Positions 17,290-17,376 of a stretch of 17,376 nt of DNA are shown here, one piece after another. Under the pieces are notes generated by a model. The model saw nothing but the letters and a program-made list of their open reading frames with translations. It did no database searches and was not told the origin of the DNA. Both the position numbers and the translations under genes were made by a program. The number at the start of each line of letters is the position of its first letter. Position 1 is the stretch's first letter. The DNA comes from Xylaria sp. FL1777. Lineage: Eukaryota; Ascomycota; Sordariomycetes; Xylariales; Xylariaceae. Where the stretch lies: positions 1 to 17,376 of the forward strand of contig MU400971.1 in the NCBI GenBank assembly GCA_022578965.1, given 5' to 3'.

Positions 17290-17376
17290 GGTAATTTAGT
17301 AATACTAACTAGTAATTACTAATACTAATACTAAATTAGTAATTACTAATACTAAATTAGTATTACTAAAAAAATA
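17290..17376. repeat. Short palindromic tandem repeats at the window end
   Basis: TAGTAATTACTAATACTAA occurs at 17310-17328 and again at 17337-17355, a 27-bp period. It contains the perfect palindrome TTAGTAATTACTAA at 17336-17349. Related TTAGTAATACTAA units flank it on both sides, some inverted. The run starts just after the GC-richer CTCAGGGTTGG (17281-17291) and continues to the end of the window, so the array may extend further. Such arrays can form the ends of DNA transposons or simple minisatellites; I cannot tell which. Confidence 0.7.

Noticed and set aside
1..17376. AT-rich mitochondrial, apicoplast or Plasmodium-like genome
   Set aside because: Exact LTRs with a target duplication, chromovirus pol in the standard genetic code, and transition-only LTR divergence fit RIP-mutated fungal nuclear DNA; no organelle genes, tRNAs or intact AT-rich genes are present.

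Overview
The window is about 17.4 kb of extremely AT-rich DNA (by eye roughly 15-25% G+C) in which no intact gene survives. It looks like a heterochromatic repeat block of a filamentous ascomycete fungus whose repeats were mutated by repeat-induced point mutation (RIP) or a similar C-to-T process. TA is very abundant, CpG is rare, and most remaining C and G sit in GCT/AGC contexts. Coding frames are full of TAA/TAG where Gln or Trp codons would be, and ancestral Glu, Asp and Gly codons now read Lys, Asn and Lys. I cannot name the species. No rRNA, tRNA, CRISPR array or bacterial-type gene was seen.

The centre (3220-10952) is one complete LTR retrotransposon on the minus strand. Two 516-bp LTRs (3220-3735 and 10437-10952) align without a gap and differ by about 74 transitions and no transversions. 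Both ends carry the 5-bp target duplication AATCT. A polypurine tract abuts the left LTR, which fixes the orientation. One minus-strand frame without indels carries, in order, reverse transcriptase, RNase H, an H2C2 zinc-binding domain, the integrase core, an integrase C-terminal domain and a chromodomain. This makes it a Ty3/Gypsy chromovirus. Its checked catalytic acidic residues are Asn or Lys, and the chromodomain Trp is a stop. Between the chromodomain and the polypurine tract lies a plus-strand, ATG-initiated, coiled-coil-like reading frame of about 165 codons (3836-4339), a candidate antisense accessory gene. The gag/protease half (about 7330-10436) is too degraded to assign.

On the left, positions 1-94 have normal composition (about 44% G+C) with a sharp edge to the mutated block. 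Positions 95-2617 are degenerate DNA with a protein-like but unidentified minus-strand frame. Five copies of a roughly 102-bp tandem repeat (2618-3178) end about 40 bp from the retroelement.

On the right, 12042-13433 is the integrase of a second, different Ty3/Gypsy family on the plus strand, again in one frame without indels and with its DDE residues mutated. The rest (13434-17289) is degenerate sequence with a few protein-like frames that I could not assign. The window ends in short palindromic TTAGTAATTACTAA repeats. Overall this is a graveyard of at least two retroelement families, one of them inserted as a full-length copy with exact ends before the whole block was mutated.
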